From Odiellus spinosus (Eukaryota; Arthropoda; Arachnida; Opiliones; Phalangiidae), in NCBI GenBank assembly GCA_963920705.1, contig OY987239.1, positions 6,811,871 to 6,875,870 on the forward strand: DNA of 64,000 nucleotides, in the 5' to 3' direction. The notes beneath the pieces are model-generated. The model worked only from the letters and a program-made list of their open reading frames with translations, did not search any database and was not told where the DNA came from. Made by a program: the position numbers and the translations under genes. Shown in pieces: positions 1-11,600 of this stretch (positions are counted from its first letter, which is position 1; the number at the start of each line of letters is the position of its first letter).

Positions 1-2392
1 ATACTGGAGTGGAGAGTGAGGAGTGAAGTGGTCGGAGAATACCCACTCTACCATTCGTTTTCTTTATGACATAGTCAATGTGCTCCTTCCATGATAGCGT
101 ATCGTCTATCAGGACTCCAAGATATCTATAGTGGGAGACCCTTTTAATGGAGGTTTGCTCTATTTTGTTAAAATCTTCAGTTGGAAGCTGCTTGCCATTA
201 GGGCAGAACACCATAAATTGAGTTTTACTTTCGTTTAACAGCAGATTTCTGGAGTTAAGTGCGCTTTTTAGCAGTGTAACTTCAGATTGCATTATTTTAG
301 CCAGCTCATCAATACTACGAGCTGGGTTAATAAGAGCCGTATCATCAGCGTATTCATTTGAGACGCTGGATTTTAGAGTTTTGTTAACATTACTGGTATA
401 AGTATTAAAAAGCATTGGTCCGAGTATGCTACCCTGTGGGACTCCTTTAGAGATTTGTGCGGGTGGAGATGTTGCGCTATTAATAATCACCGATTGTTTT
501 CTGTTAGATAGATAGGATGTGAACCAGTTTAGCGCCATGGTTGATAAGTTTTTTGTTTGGAGAGTTGCTAATAGAATTTCATGATCGACGGTATCAAACA
601 CTTTACTAAGATCAGCGAACAATACTCCCACAAATTGTCCTTGACTTAAGTAATTTATGATTGTTTCCAATAGATAAAGGATACTGGAAATAGTCGAGTA
701 CCCTGGGCGAAATCCTGATTGTAGTCGATGTAGATGGTTGTTTGTTGTAAGGAACTCGTATAGCTGACCCAATGCAAAGTGCTCAATTGGTTTTGAGAGG
801 CATGGTAGGATTGAAATCTGCCTATAGTTTTCCATACTAGTACGAGAGCCCTTCTTATGTATTGGTACCACTTTGGCGTTTTTCCACTCGTTCGGGAACT
901 TCGATGATTGGAATGACAAGTTGATTACTTTGGTTAAATAAGGTGTTATTATACCTGCAAGTGGTTGGATCAGCTTAGCTGGAATGTTATCAAGTCCAGT
1001 AGATTTATTAGTTTTTAGCTTCCTCAGGTAATCAAAAACAGATTTTTCAGTTATATCCCGAAAGTTGAAGTTTACACATGTATCGGGCTCATCTCTTGGT
1101 TGCATATTATTATCTTGCATATTATTATCTTGATCGTGGTTGGTTGGTGTAAAGAAGGTACTGAATTCAGTAGCAATATCCTGCGGCGTTGTAATGGTTC
1201 TTCCATGGACTTCGATCATATTAATAGTAGGTGTTTTTGCCTTCAGAAAGGGCTTCAATGTTCTCCACGCATTGCTAGCATCTTTTTGGCCCAACCTAAT
1301 GTTATTGTAAAAGTAGTTCTCTTTATCCAATCGTATTTTCTCATTTATTTGGTTAAGGTATATTTTATATTGGGTTTCATAATGTCTTTGGCCTGATATA
1401 CGGCTTTTCCTAAGGCATACATCTCTAAGGTGCATTAGATGTTTTACTTCGAGGCTTAACCATGGTGGGTCGTGAAGGTTAACTTTCCTTGTTATCAAGG
1501 GGGCGTGCTCATTTAATGTATTAATAATTGTAGAGTTTAATTTGACAACTGCCATATCGACATCCGTGATATTGTCTATTTCTAGTTTTAGCCTATTTTG
1601 GATAGTATTTACGAATGAATCGGCAGTAGTATTACGATAGTTCCTTACCATGGTTACTATTTTACTAATCTTCGGGCATTTCCTTTTACGGACACATAAT
1701 ATCAGGTCATGGTCAGAAATGCCATGGGCAATATTCGTTGCCGTTGTTATTCGGGATGGCATATTTGTATATATATGATCTATGAGGGTCTTAGTTGTAA
1801 GGGTAATTCTTGTAGCACGAGTAATTAATTGCTTAAATCCAAATGTTGCCGATTTTAGATTACGGCTATTAGTATTAGGTGGTACTAAGAGATCTGTATT
1901 AAAGTCTCCCAGCATTATTATTTCATTATTGCGACAGTCATTTGAAAGATGATGGATTTGGGCTTTTAGATCCAAGTAACAGTTTGTATAATTACCATTC
2001 GGTGGGAGATAGCACACCCCAATAACTAGTCGTTTACAGTTTTTCTCATGGAGACAACACCAAAGTGTCTCAAGGGTTGAGTCTGGCATGTCCTCAGGAT
2101 TGAATATAGGTGTAAGCGCCGTAACTATAAGATTGTTTTTAAAATAGATTCCAAGTCCTCCCTTTGAGTTTCTAGTTCTGTCTTTCCTTAGGAATGTATA
2201 ATTAGTTATGTCAGTAGCTGCGGCTGAGGAGGATTCTCCTAGCCATGTTTCTGATAGACAGAGTATGTCTAGCGAGTACTTGGATATTATATAGTTAATA
2301 TCTACAGCATGGCAAATTAAGCTCCTAGTGTTTAGGTGAGCTATTTTCAATCCCTTGTAGTCGATAAAATCCTGTGGTGTGTCAGTGCTTAG
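1..2392 (-). CDS. non-LTR retrotransposon pol: endonuclease plus reverse transcriptase (3' part outside window)
   Basis: The minus-strand frame is open from just after a stop at 2395-2393 to the window edge, about 797 codons. The reading frame agrees at widely spaced motifs, so no frameshift was seen. Near the start it reads LKIAHLNTRSL, the beginning of an APE-type endonuclease, followed by MLGDFNTD and ISDHDLI (SDHD near 1717), the catalytic endonuclease motifs. The reverse transcriptase follows, with FADLSKVFDTVDH, GVPQGSILGP and the active site YADDT at about 352-338. Such enzymes nick target DNA and copy their own RNA onto it. The motif style resembles CR1/L2-like clades; the clade call is inference. 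The rest of the RT and the 3' UTR lie outside the window. No ORF1 was recognised upstream. Confidence 0.93.
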
Positions 2393-2904
2393 TCAGTTGG
2401 ATTGACTAGTAGTGTGGTTGCCTCCACCGTATTTAAGTCTTCCTCCCTCATGTTGTTCTTTTTGATTTATTCTGGATTTGAAACGTGAGATTCCAATAAA
2501 TAAATAAATGTTCAGAATGGATTTTTTTTAGTTGGCTGGATTCATAGAGATCCTGAATTTCTTCGCAAACAATAAGCAAATCCCCATCTTTAAGTAGAGA
2601 TCTTCATGAAACTTTTAAAGGGCAGATCAGAAGAAATTCAATTGTTTACCGTAGTGCAGCGTCTCCTTCTCGAAATTATTAAATATTAAACGGGAAATCA
2701 AAGCAAAGTCTTCCAACGTATTTCTGACAATCATTGGACTATTCCTCCAAAAAATTTTCCCAATTCTACCAATTCCTATTCAAACTATCTCTTGTTGGGT
2801 TATATGTTTTGTTAAATGGGATCAATAAGGCTTTAACAAGGCTGCAATTGGAATTATTTCGGGTGAAATGAGAAATTAATCTTGATGTCTATCTCTTTAG
2901 TCCA
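2389..2904. other. 5' flank of the non-LTR element; nothing definite
   Basis: A 20-codon minus-strand ORF (ATG at 2451, stop at 2391-2389) overlaps the point where the pol frame opens. It could be the tail of a lost ORF1 or chance. At about 2521-2580 there is a fragment like the inner part of the TTAA-flanked MITE family (ATTCATAGAGATCCTGAATT). The rest is AT-rich without recognisable features. Confidence 0.4.
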
Positions 2905-3290
2905 TAGATAAGAAAATTCACCTTTCCGAAATCAGTCTAAAATATAAGAAAAAAATTACAAATTGACTTTTAATTCGAAGAATATAAATAAAACAACGAA
3001 ACTAAAATTTTAAATCATCAATTTATTAATTATTTTTCACGAAAATAAATTTAGAATGTTTTTTATCCGAACGTATAACGCGGATAATATTCTAAGATAA
3101 GGTCATTTTTGGATAAAAACGGATATGGATTACGTTTTTTTACTATATCTTCGAATAACAGATAATGTACATCAGAATTTAGATTTTATCCAATTAATAA
3201 AATTAAAAATTCCCTATCGATTAAGGCGAGTGTCTCGGATCTTGAACTAGAAATCTATTATAAATTAAACACTACGTCATAATTAACCAT
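2905..3290 (-). repeat. fragment of the AGAGCTCGG-end repeat family
   Basis: This is the reverse complement of the interior of the elements at 4703-5430 and 26930-27426. Shared landmarks are ATCCGAACGTATAACGCGG, ATCCAATTAATAAAATT and the TTCGAATAACAGATAATG junction. The terminal AGAGCTCGG is missing. A run of T follows at about 3292-3311. Confidence 0.7.
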
Positions 3291-3442
3291 AATTTTTTTT
3301 TTTTTTTTTTTTGAAATGACATTTAAGATGATTATGAGAACTCCCATTAACACCTATGGTATGGCGCTGAAATAAGAGTTCTTCGTCTAATTGTCTTACA
3401 GTATTATTGATTGACCCGTTTAGTGTGAACGGACCTTTAGAT

Positions 3443-3901
3443 CACTGCCTTCTGTAATACTAGGCCACAAAATGCCAACTACAACCTTTTTTTCTTGACA
3501 TTTTTAATTTGCAATTTGTTCGAGATAGATGTCACTTTCCTGATGTATGAATAGCCAATCGCGAGTCTCGCGTCGCCAAGAGCCAATTAGATAATTCTCT
3601 AACGAAGTAAGATCGTAGAACTCCTAGCGACATCTAGGTGATAACGTAGAGATCTTGATTTAAATTTACGATTTGATTTAGAACTTGCTTTTAATGTAAA
3701 TATTTAAAAATCCCACTTTAATTATTTAAATTTAATCCTAATTAATTTATTCTCCATTATTAGCCTAAAATTCGTATCTATTTTTTAATTTTCCCGCTTT
3801 GTTTTAACCTCAAGAAAGCGACGTCTAACGATAATTTTGAAATCGGTAACGCCACCCCCTTGCTTTTCTTAAGGATAGGCATAGTATAAAAGAAGGCAGT
3901 G
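3443..3901 (+). mobile_element. MITE family P7-3 (CACTGCC ends), copy 1
   Basis: The ends are CACTGCCTTCTGTAATACTA and its near complement TATAAAAGAAGGCAGTG. Flanks are TTTAGAT on the left and TCTAGAT on the right, a 7-bp target duplication with one mismatch. It has no coding capacity. It includes an internal palindrome GCGAGTCTCGCG. Related copies lie at 17482, 18026, 23905 and 61332. Confidence 0.88.
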
Positions 3902-4107
3902 TCTAGATACAGTCTTATTTTAAGCAAATTAGAAATCGAATAAGACCATTTTATAAATCAGAATATCTTATCCAAATACTAAAAGTTTTACAAACTTGGA
4001 ACACTTTTTGTTCTAATCGAATCCAACGCTAAGATTGTCCAAATAAGTCGAGACATCATTAAACGCGTGTTATTATACGGTGTTAAATTTAGAACAATAA
4101 CTATTCT

Positions 4108-4444
4108 CAGAAGCCGATGAAACCCTCCTTTGAAGTTTATTACTCCCTGGTCTTGTTTACCCCTCTCTGTATGGGTTAGTTTCAAAAAGCGCGATTCGTA
4201 CGCCTCCTAACGGTAGATATTTTCGAAGCGGGAGTTCGTCGAGCGAATATCTCTAGCAGCCTCGGAGTTCGTCAAAAAAATGTCGTCGTTTGTGGAGAGA
4301 GAGAATTTCCAATTTTCCGTAGACGGGGGGTATGAAGTAGGACCCCTCCGATCTCGTAAAATTGTGAATTTTACCCATACAGAGAGGAGCGCTATATGGA
4401 ACATTAGAGTAGTAGACTTCAAAGGAGGGTTTCATCGGCTTCTG
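4108..4444 (+). mobile_element. MITE family P7-1 (CAGAAGCC ends), copy 1
   Basis: 337 bp with near-perfect terminal inverted repeats of about 29 bp beginning CAGAAGCCGATGAAACCC. It is flanked by a perfect 7-bp duplication CTATTCT at 4101-4107 and 4445-4451. The short reading frames inside are not shared as protein between copies. Copies at 6400, 21446 and 45965 have nearly the same length. Confidence 0.95.
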
Positions 4445-4702
4445 CTATTCTCAAATAATCATTAAAATATAATACTAATGGCAGCACAAACATGAAATAA
4501 TTTCAACGACTTTGGCAAATGTCCATTGTATTCAGATATATGGGCGTGTATCAAAAAAAAAGCTCTATTAAGAAACAATGCATTAAATTTGAACTCTTGA
4601 TAACTTCGCAAATAAGGTGTTCTACATTTTCCCGTGTTAAAACTAAACAAGAAATAAAACGAATTTTCATGGTAAATAGTGTAGCTGTTTGAATAACATA
4701 AA

Positions 4703-5430
4703 AGAACTCGGAATTCGTATAATTTTTATTAATTGGATAAAATATACTAAATTCTGATGTATATATTATCCGTTTGATAAAAAATAGACTATTTTAAATT
4801 CAAGTTAACTTATTCGAAGATAAAGTAAAAAAAAAAAAAAAAATTATCCATATCCAAAAACGGCTTTAGCTTAGAATATTATCCGCGTTATACGTTCGGA
4901 TAAAAAACATTAAAAAATTTTTTTCGTGAAAAATAACGAATAAAAAGATGATTTTAAATCTTAGTTTCGTTGTTTTATTTATATTCTTCAAATTAAATGT
5001 CAATTTGAAATATTTTTCTTATATTTAAGACTAATTCTGGAAATATGAATTTTTCTTATCCATCGATATACGTTTGAATACGAGTAATTTGTTCGTAGAT
5101 AATAATAATATTTATTTCGCAAATCAAATTGCAGGCGACCACTGAGGCCAGGCCAATAAGTGGTGCTCACCAGACAGCACATACAAAGAACAAGAAAATA
5201 CAAGGAAATTAATTATTTTCGAAAAACAGGTAATTAATGAATCGAGCGAGTATTTATCAATTAAGTTAGAAATTAAATAAAAATGAGACTAGTAGATTAA
5301 ACGCTTATCTTCGGGGTAAGCCTTATCCGTTTAAGAATTATTCGAATATACAAATTTCATTTTTTAGTTACGGAAAATATCTATAAATATACGAATAACA
5401 GAAGATAATGGAAATACGATTCGGAGCTCT
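4703..5430 (+). mobile_element. AGAGCTCGG-end repeat, copy interrupted by a secondary insertion
   Basis: The ends are AGAACTCGGAATTCG and CGATTCGGAGCTCT. The same sequence recurs at 26930-27426, 56321-56824, 62114 (left end only) and 2905-3290. By comparison with those copies, about 5101-5298 is extra. That segment reads on the minus strand toward AATAAATATTATTATT, like the 3' tail of a non-LTR element. No target duplication of the main element could be fixed. Confidence 0.75.
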
Positions 5431-5457
5431 ATGTGTAATATGCTGAATACCTCCAGT

Positions 5458-5677
5458 TTAATGAAAATAATTGACAAGCAGTTCGAGTATCAATATTGCC
5501 AGAGAGATGGAGATGCCGTACATCCAAGCTTCAAATACAACAATTAATTCCTCAACTGTCATGACTCTCTCCAAATTTGCATTGGTTAATTTTTCAAGCG
5601 CCCAGCAGTGTCCGTATTTACGATCCCAGATTCGATTATTTCGAGTGCCCTGCTCAGTTTCCACATACCGATGACTC
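5458..5677 (-). CDS. IR-A last exon: end of S2 domain, M4 helix, stop
   Basis: The acceptor TTTGAACAG is followed by one base completing a phase-2 codon, then SHRYVETEQGTRNNRIWDRK. The C-terminal hydrophobic helix is GISISLAILILELLVNYF, the fourth membrane segment (M4), and the protein ends YFH. IR-B and IR-C have the same exon with the same length. Confidence 0.85.
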
Positions 5678-8600
5678 CTGTTCAAATAGAAAGAATTACG
5701 CTACAGATACTGATATATGGAATATATTTTTGGTTTTTATGGTTCTCTATTTAAAATATAAGCGCGGCAGGATAAAAATAGCCCATCATTTAAAAAAAGC
5801 CAAAAAAAGTCATCACCCCTCTCAGGCTCGAGTGATTTGGACTCTTCCACGATACTTTGAGTCGGGAGAGAGGGACGGAATTAAGGGGGAAGTAAGCGGT
5901 TAATTCTGAAATCCTGGTGTTTTTGTGAACTTGTTACGGAAAAACTAAAGCCCGTAAAAATAAACGGTAAACACTATTCAAAAATAGAATAATTGAATTA
6001 TTTGATGAATTATTATTTAACCGAAATTCTAAACGGAAATTAAAATACTAAACGTTAAAGGTTCGATTCTTTTTGTCGTTGTTACGCGATAACTCCTGGT
6101 CCGATTTCTATCTTTTGGATTTTAATTAATAGCGACGCGAATGAAGTACGTAATGAATGTTTATAAAAGATGACAGACTAGTTGAACTATTTTATAATTA
6201 GAAGAAAGCGGATTTTTCGCTAGTTACGAGGAAAAGTCAAAGATGTCGCTACCTATCGAAAAATCGCGATTTCGCGAATTCGACGTCCTGTTTGTGATAC
6301 GGGTAACGGAAAAAAAGAAATAATTCGGCCGTTTTTAGGTTTATTGACGTCATCTCGCGTGTTTTTTACTCCATGTCTTCCACTTTATATTTGTTTAGCC
6401 AGAAGCCGATGAAACCCTCCTTTGAAGTCTATTACTCCCGGGTCTTGTCTACCCCTCTCTGTATGGGTTATTCTCAAAAGGCGCGATCCGTACGCCTCCT
6501 AACGGTAGATGTTTTCGGAGCGGGAGCTCATCGAGTGAATATCTCTAGCAGCCTTGGAGTTCGTCCAAAAAACGTCGTCGTTGGTGGAGAGAGAGAATTT
6601 CCAATTTTCCGTAGACAGGGGGTATGAAGTAGGACCCCTTCTAATTCGTAAAATTGGGAATATTACCCATACAGAGAGGAGCGCTATATCGAACATTGGA
6701 GTAGTAGACTTCAAAGGAGGGTTTCATCGGCTTCTGGTTTAGCGAATAAAAAATTAAATTAAAATATTTTTAAGAGACCAATTTCAACGCCATCTAGGAT
6801 TTTTTTCTCAAAACACAAAACCTTTTACTTCCCCCTTAATTAACTCCCCTCAACTCCGGAATTTCTCAGAGAGTGGCGCTTCCTCCGTTCACTATTTACA
6901 GTCACAGCGGCCGAATTAGAATCTGCCCTCAATTTTACCTGGACCTTTGCTGATAATATTAAGCTACGTGGCGTTGTTTACTTTCATGGAAAAAAGTGAT
7001 ATGCTTTTGTTAAAATTGCCAAATTAAACGACCATCACTAGTATGAAATTGCCAGCTACATCTTTATAATGTTCCGCGTGTAAGTAAATATTCATGAACA
7101 CTCACAAGTAATAAACGTTTTCCATGATTCGTAGAGGTAGTGTTTTGCTAAATGGAATGACACCCATGCACGATAAGTAATTTTTTTTGCCAACATAGAT
7201 TTGTTTCTGGTATTTTTTGAGATGATCTCTCAAAGCATCGCTTCTTAAATCATTCATTACGTCTGATACAGAACTTATCCACGCGTATTTGACAGTTCCG
7301 TTAGGAAATGTTTCCAAGTAAGATGGTGTCAAGAATCCTTCGTAACGATGAGCGTCAGAGTTTAATTTGATCATTTCCTTATTGTTAGGATCTTTGATGA
7401 AGAACTACGAAAGTTAACGGATCAGACTTTAATTTTTAAAGCCGAATGTTGAATTATTTAGTCATATGTTTGTTCAATTACTATAAAACAACTTTTCATA
7501 ATCTTTGAAGGTTGAATACCAAGAATCCATTCAGGTTCCATAAGAATATGGGAGCATAGCTTTAGCCTCTGGTACCATCCTCCCAAACTTTGTAACAAAA
7601 GTTCGTCCGCAATTTTCGCAACATTTGTACGCTTAGATCTTTTTTCGGTCGGCTCCATTTTTATTGCCCAAAATATTATGTCAAGGTCGTTAGTGGCGCG
7701 GGTTAATAGTAGATGTCAATAGCGATTTACTTGAAAAATCGATTCGAAGCGGACGAACTTTTGCTACAAAGTTTGGGAGGATGGTTATTGAATCGCGGCC
7801 CTCCCATATTCTTATAGAACCTGAATGAATTCTTGTTAATACGAGTAACATTTGGAAACCCAATACACCTATCTTCATGTAACATACAGAGAAGATGAAC
7901 CTCGAGGGCAGTATTAAATATTATATTTTTTTGCTTGGGGCCAGGTGGCGTTGATATCACGCCTCAATGCCGATTGGCGGAATTTCGCGGGAATAAGTTA
8001 GTGATCTCGAAGATTGCTCGGAGCGATTTAAGACGTTCTTAAACGTTTCAAAATATAGTAGCCGTTATTATTTGCCTATTTTAGGATTATTGTACTTTAT
8101 TAGTTGGACAATTAGGAGGCAAGTTAAATATATCAGACGAATATTTCTTGAGTAATTGGAAGTACCTAATTATATTGATATAATAATGCAGGAACGCGTA
8201 TTTAAGCCTTGGATCATAATCATTAATGTGAAACTCCAAGGCTTACCTGTCAGTAAAAGTCACCATGTGCTTTTTTCCTACGTATTCTTTGACAAAAAGT
8301 TGTAACTTCTTTTGTAACTATCTTGGGTATTATTCCGTTTCTCATAGTACTCTTTTACATCATTTTCGGAAAATATTGGAACATTTCTTATGGATTTAAT
8401 ACCCTACTATGGGGAAAATTAACCCTTCTGGTATTCCAGCCGCCATGTTGTTCCGAAATTACTAAGGGCCACGCGATTGGCTAAAATTTATTCGCTTACT
8501 ACTGCCATCTTTGAAAAAGTCTTTTAAAAATATTTTTATACATCTGCCCCCTGTGAAAGGGTCTTCTCCCCAGAATATGAAGATAGGTCGACAAATCTGT

Positions 8601-11600
8601 GCGCCTGTGTTCTGACTCAGCCTGGGCCGCGGACGTCGCGAAACATCCAAGCTTGGAATTCTATTCCGTGAAAAAGACCCCGAGCCTTTGAACCTTTCTA
8701 CACCAACGACTGGGGAAGCAACTTATACTTTCAAGCTCGAACAGGAGCCCTTTCAACAGCGGGACGTGCGGCGGATGTTTTCGTGGCAGATCCGGAGTGT
8801 CCACTGTGCAACGACTTCGTGGAAGATGTCTTCCACGTTATAATGGTATGCCCATCTTTGGCTGCGTGGCGACAGGAGCCAGACGCCATACTATCGGCGG
8901 AGGAAATGTTTAGGCGCAGGCTAAGCCTCCATCCCGACGGAGATCTGGACTGGGGGGCTATAGCAGCTACGAAAACGCTCTTACTGAACTGGAGCAGATT
9001 AATACACAAGTGGGGGACAAAATAAATACTACAAACAATTGTTGTGGTGTGACGCCAGTGTAAATATTTTTAATTGTAGGTCTTTGACCAATTTCATTAA
9101 TATTGTATTTAAAAAAAAAACAAAAAAAAAAAAAAACTGAGAGCTGAGCTCCTCCCTGTTTTAAAAGGGACCATTGTATCACATGGACGGTAAATAAAGC
9201 ATTCATTCATTCATTCAGGTCTATCTTACTCATATTTTGTAAAATCTATCGTTTAAAGGCAGAATTCAGTCTACAAACAAACGAGTTTTTATCGATTCCT
9301 TATGGTGTTTGTAAAACCAATACAAAAAATACCAAACTACAAATAATTTAATACTAACCAGAAAATACGCTAACCTAGATTGATGGCGATCCTGAATTTC
9401 TTCTTATTGTAAGGCCAGCGACCAATCGAAAACCCTCATGGAGATCTCACTTTAACGACGAGCCTTTGATCATTGGTCGCTGACCCTTCAATGCGAGGAA
9501 GTTCAGCATCTCCATAAATTCAGCTAAGCCTAATTTTCGGGTAAGTTTCAATATTATTTCTAGTTTAATATTTATTTCTAAATTATGTTACTGGTGGATT
9601 AGGCCTATTGAAACGATAACAAGTTGGGAAACCAAAATAATACCTCCCCGACAACCAGTACGTGATGTTAACTAACCTAACCTTACCTAAAATATTAAAA
9701 TTTATGGCATTTGTGGAAGACGAAGATTGAAAGCAAAAAGAAATAATATCTCAATTAAACACTAAATATATTAAACCAATAATTCAGATCAAAAATATAC
9801 TTCTTATCAAGATATATTTGAATGCAAAAGAATCAAACTTAATTCAAAATAAAATTTTGAGAACCAGAGTCGGAAAAAAATTTACTGAATAATGAATTAA
9901 TTTTAATATAAATGCGTATCGAGTAAAATAAGCAAGGTCAAGGTTCTTCTTTTAAAACCATATAATAATTTTGAAGGCTCTAGAGTTTTTGCAGACCTAG
10001 TAACGCCAATAGGCAAAATATTATATCACATTGAACCTATAAGCATTTCTTCAGTATACCAACACAACCCTAAATAATTCTCTACTTAAAACCAAACCTA
10101 ACTAGAGAAAAAAAGGAAAATAAATAAGATATAACCACATAGATTTCAAGATAAATAATCCAGTCCATAATTCAGTATTAAAACAAAAAAGTCAGAATTA
10201 AGACAACTGAAATTAGCAACCTTTGGTAATATGTAAAATAGCCCTTACACGAACAATTTAAGTAAAGCAAATTATCAAATAAACGCCAAATAAGTCAATT
10301 AATTACAAGTTGGGAAACCAAAATATTACCTCCCCGACAACCACGTGATGTTAACGAACCTAACCTTACCTAAAATATTAAAATTTATGGCATTTGTGGA
10401 AGACGAAGATTGAAAGCAAAAAGAATTAATATCTCAATTAAACACTAAATATATTAAACCAATAATTCAGATCAAAAATATACTTCTTATCAAGATAAAT
10501 TTGAATGCAAAAGAATCAAACTTAATTCAAAATAAAATTTTGAGAACCAGAGTCGGAAAAATAATTTGCTGAATAATGAATTAATTTTAATATAAATGCG
10601 TATAGAGTAAAATAAGCAAGGTCAAGGTTCTTCTTTTAAAACCATATAATAATTTTGAAGGCTCTAGAGCATTTGCAGACCAAATAACGCCAATAGGCAA
10701 AATATTATATCACATTGAACCTATATGCATTTCTTCAGTATACCAACACAACCCTAAATAATTCTCTACTTAAAACCAAACCTAACTAGAGAAAAAAAGG
10801 AAAATAAACAAGATATAACCACATAGATTTCAAGATAAATAATCCAGTCCATAATTCAGTATTAAAACAAAAAAATCAGAATTAAGACAACTGAAATTAG
10901 CAATCTTTGGTAATATGTAAAATAGCCCTTACACGAACAATTTAAGTAAAGCAAATTATCAAATAAACGCCAAATAAGTCAATTAATTAAAATGAAAAAT
11001 ATTAATCTTACCACTACCAAATAGCGGGCAGAAAACACAGACAAGATAACATTTTGATAACGGAAGATTCACTAGTCTCTGTGCAAAATAAATTTTCAAC
11101 ACCGGTAATCCCGAGAACTAGATTCTACAAAATCTTCCTGAATAATAAATTTATTTTAATCTAAAAAATATAAAATCTTAAATAAAAAAAAATATCTATA
11201 CAAATAACATATTGATAAACCAATTAAAATTAGATGCGAAAAACATTTAATCAAGGTTCTTCTTTTAAAACCATATCAGAATTTTGACGGTTGTAGAGTA
11301 TTTGTAGACCAAGTAACGTGAAAAGGCAAAATGTTATATCAAATTGAACCTATACATGGCTTCAGTATACAACACAAGTTGTGAAACAAACGTTATTTTA
11401 CGTGACTACACACTAGCTAAAACGTCACCGAAAATAAACGACAGTAGGCATTAAAAAGCATAGTTCTACTATACTTAATTGGGATAAACATTAATTTCAT
11501 GTGGGGAAAAGTGTGAAACTAAAACTAGCAGTCATTAAGAGATCCAATCACGTGATTCTTTTCCCCACTCGGTCTACATTTCACTATAGGGTGAACCATA

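Noticed and set aside
1100..1396. 98-codon plus-strand frame
   Set aside because: Antisense shadow of the non-LTR pol frame.
4207..4422. Open frames in the P7-1 copies (also 6499, 21468, 46039)
   Set aside because: Different copies give different breaks and frame lengths; no protein family is evident in a 337-bp MITE.
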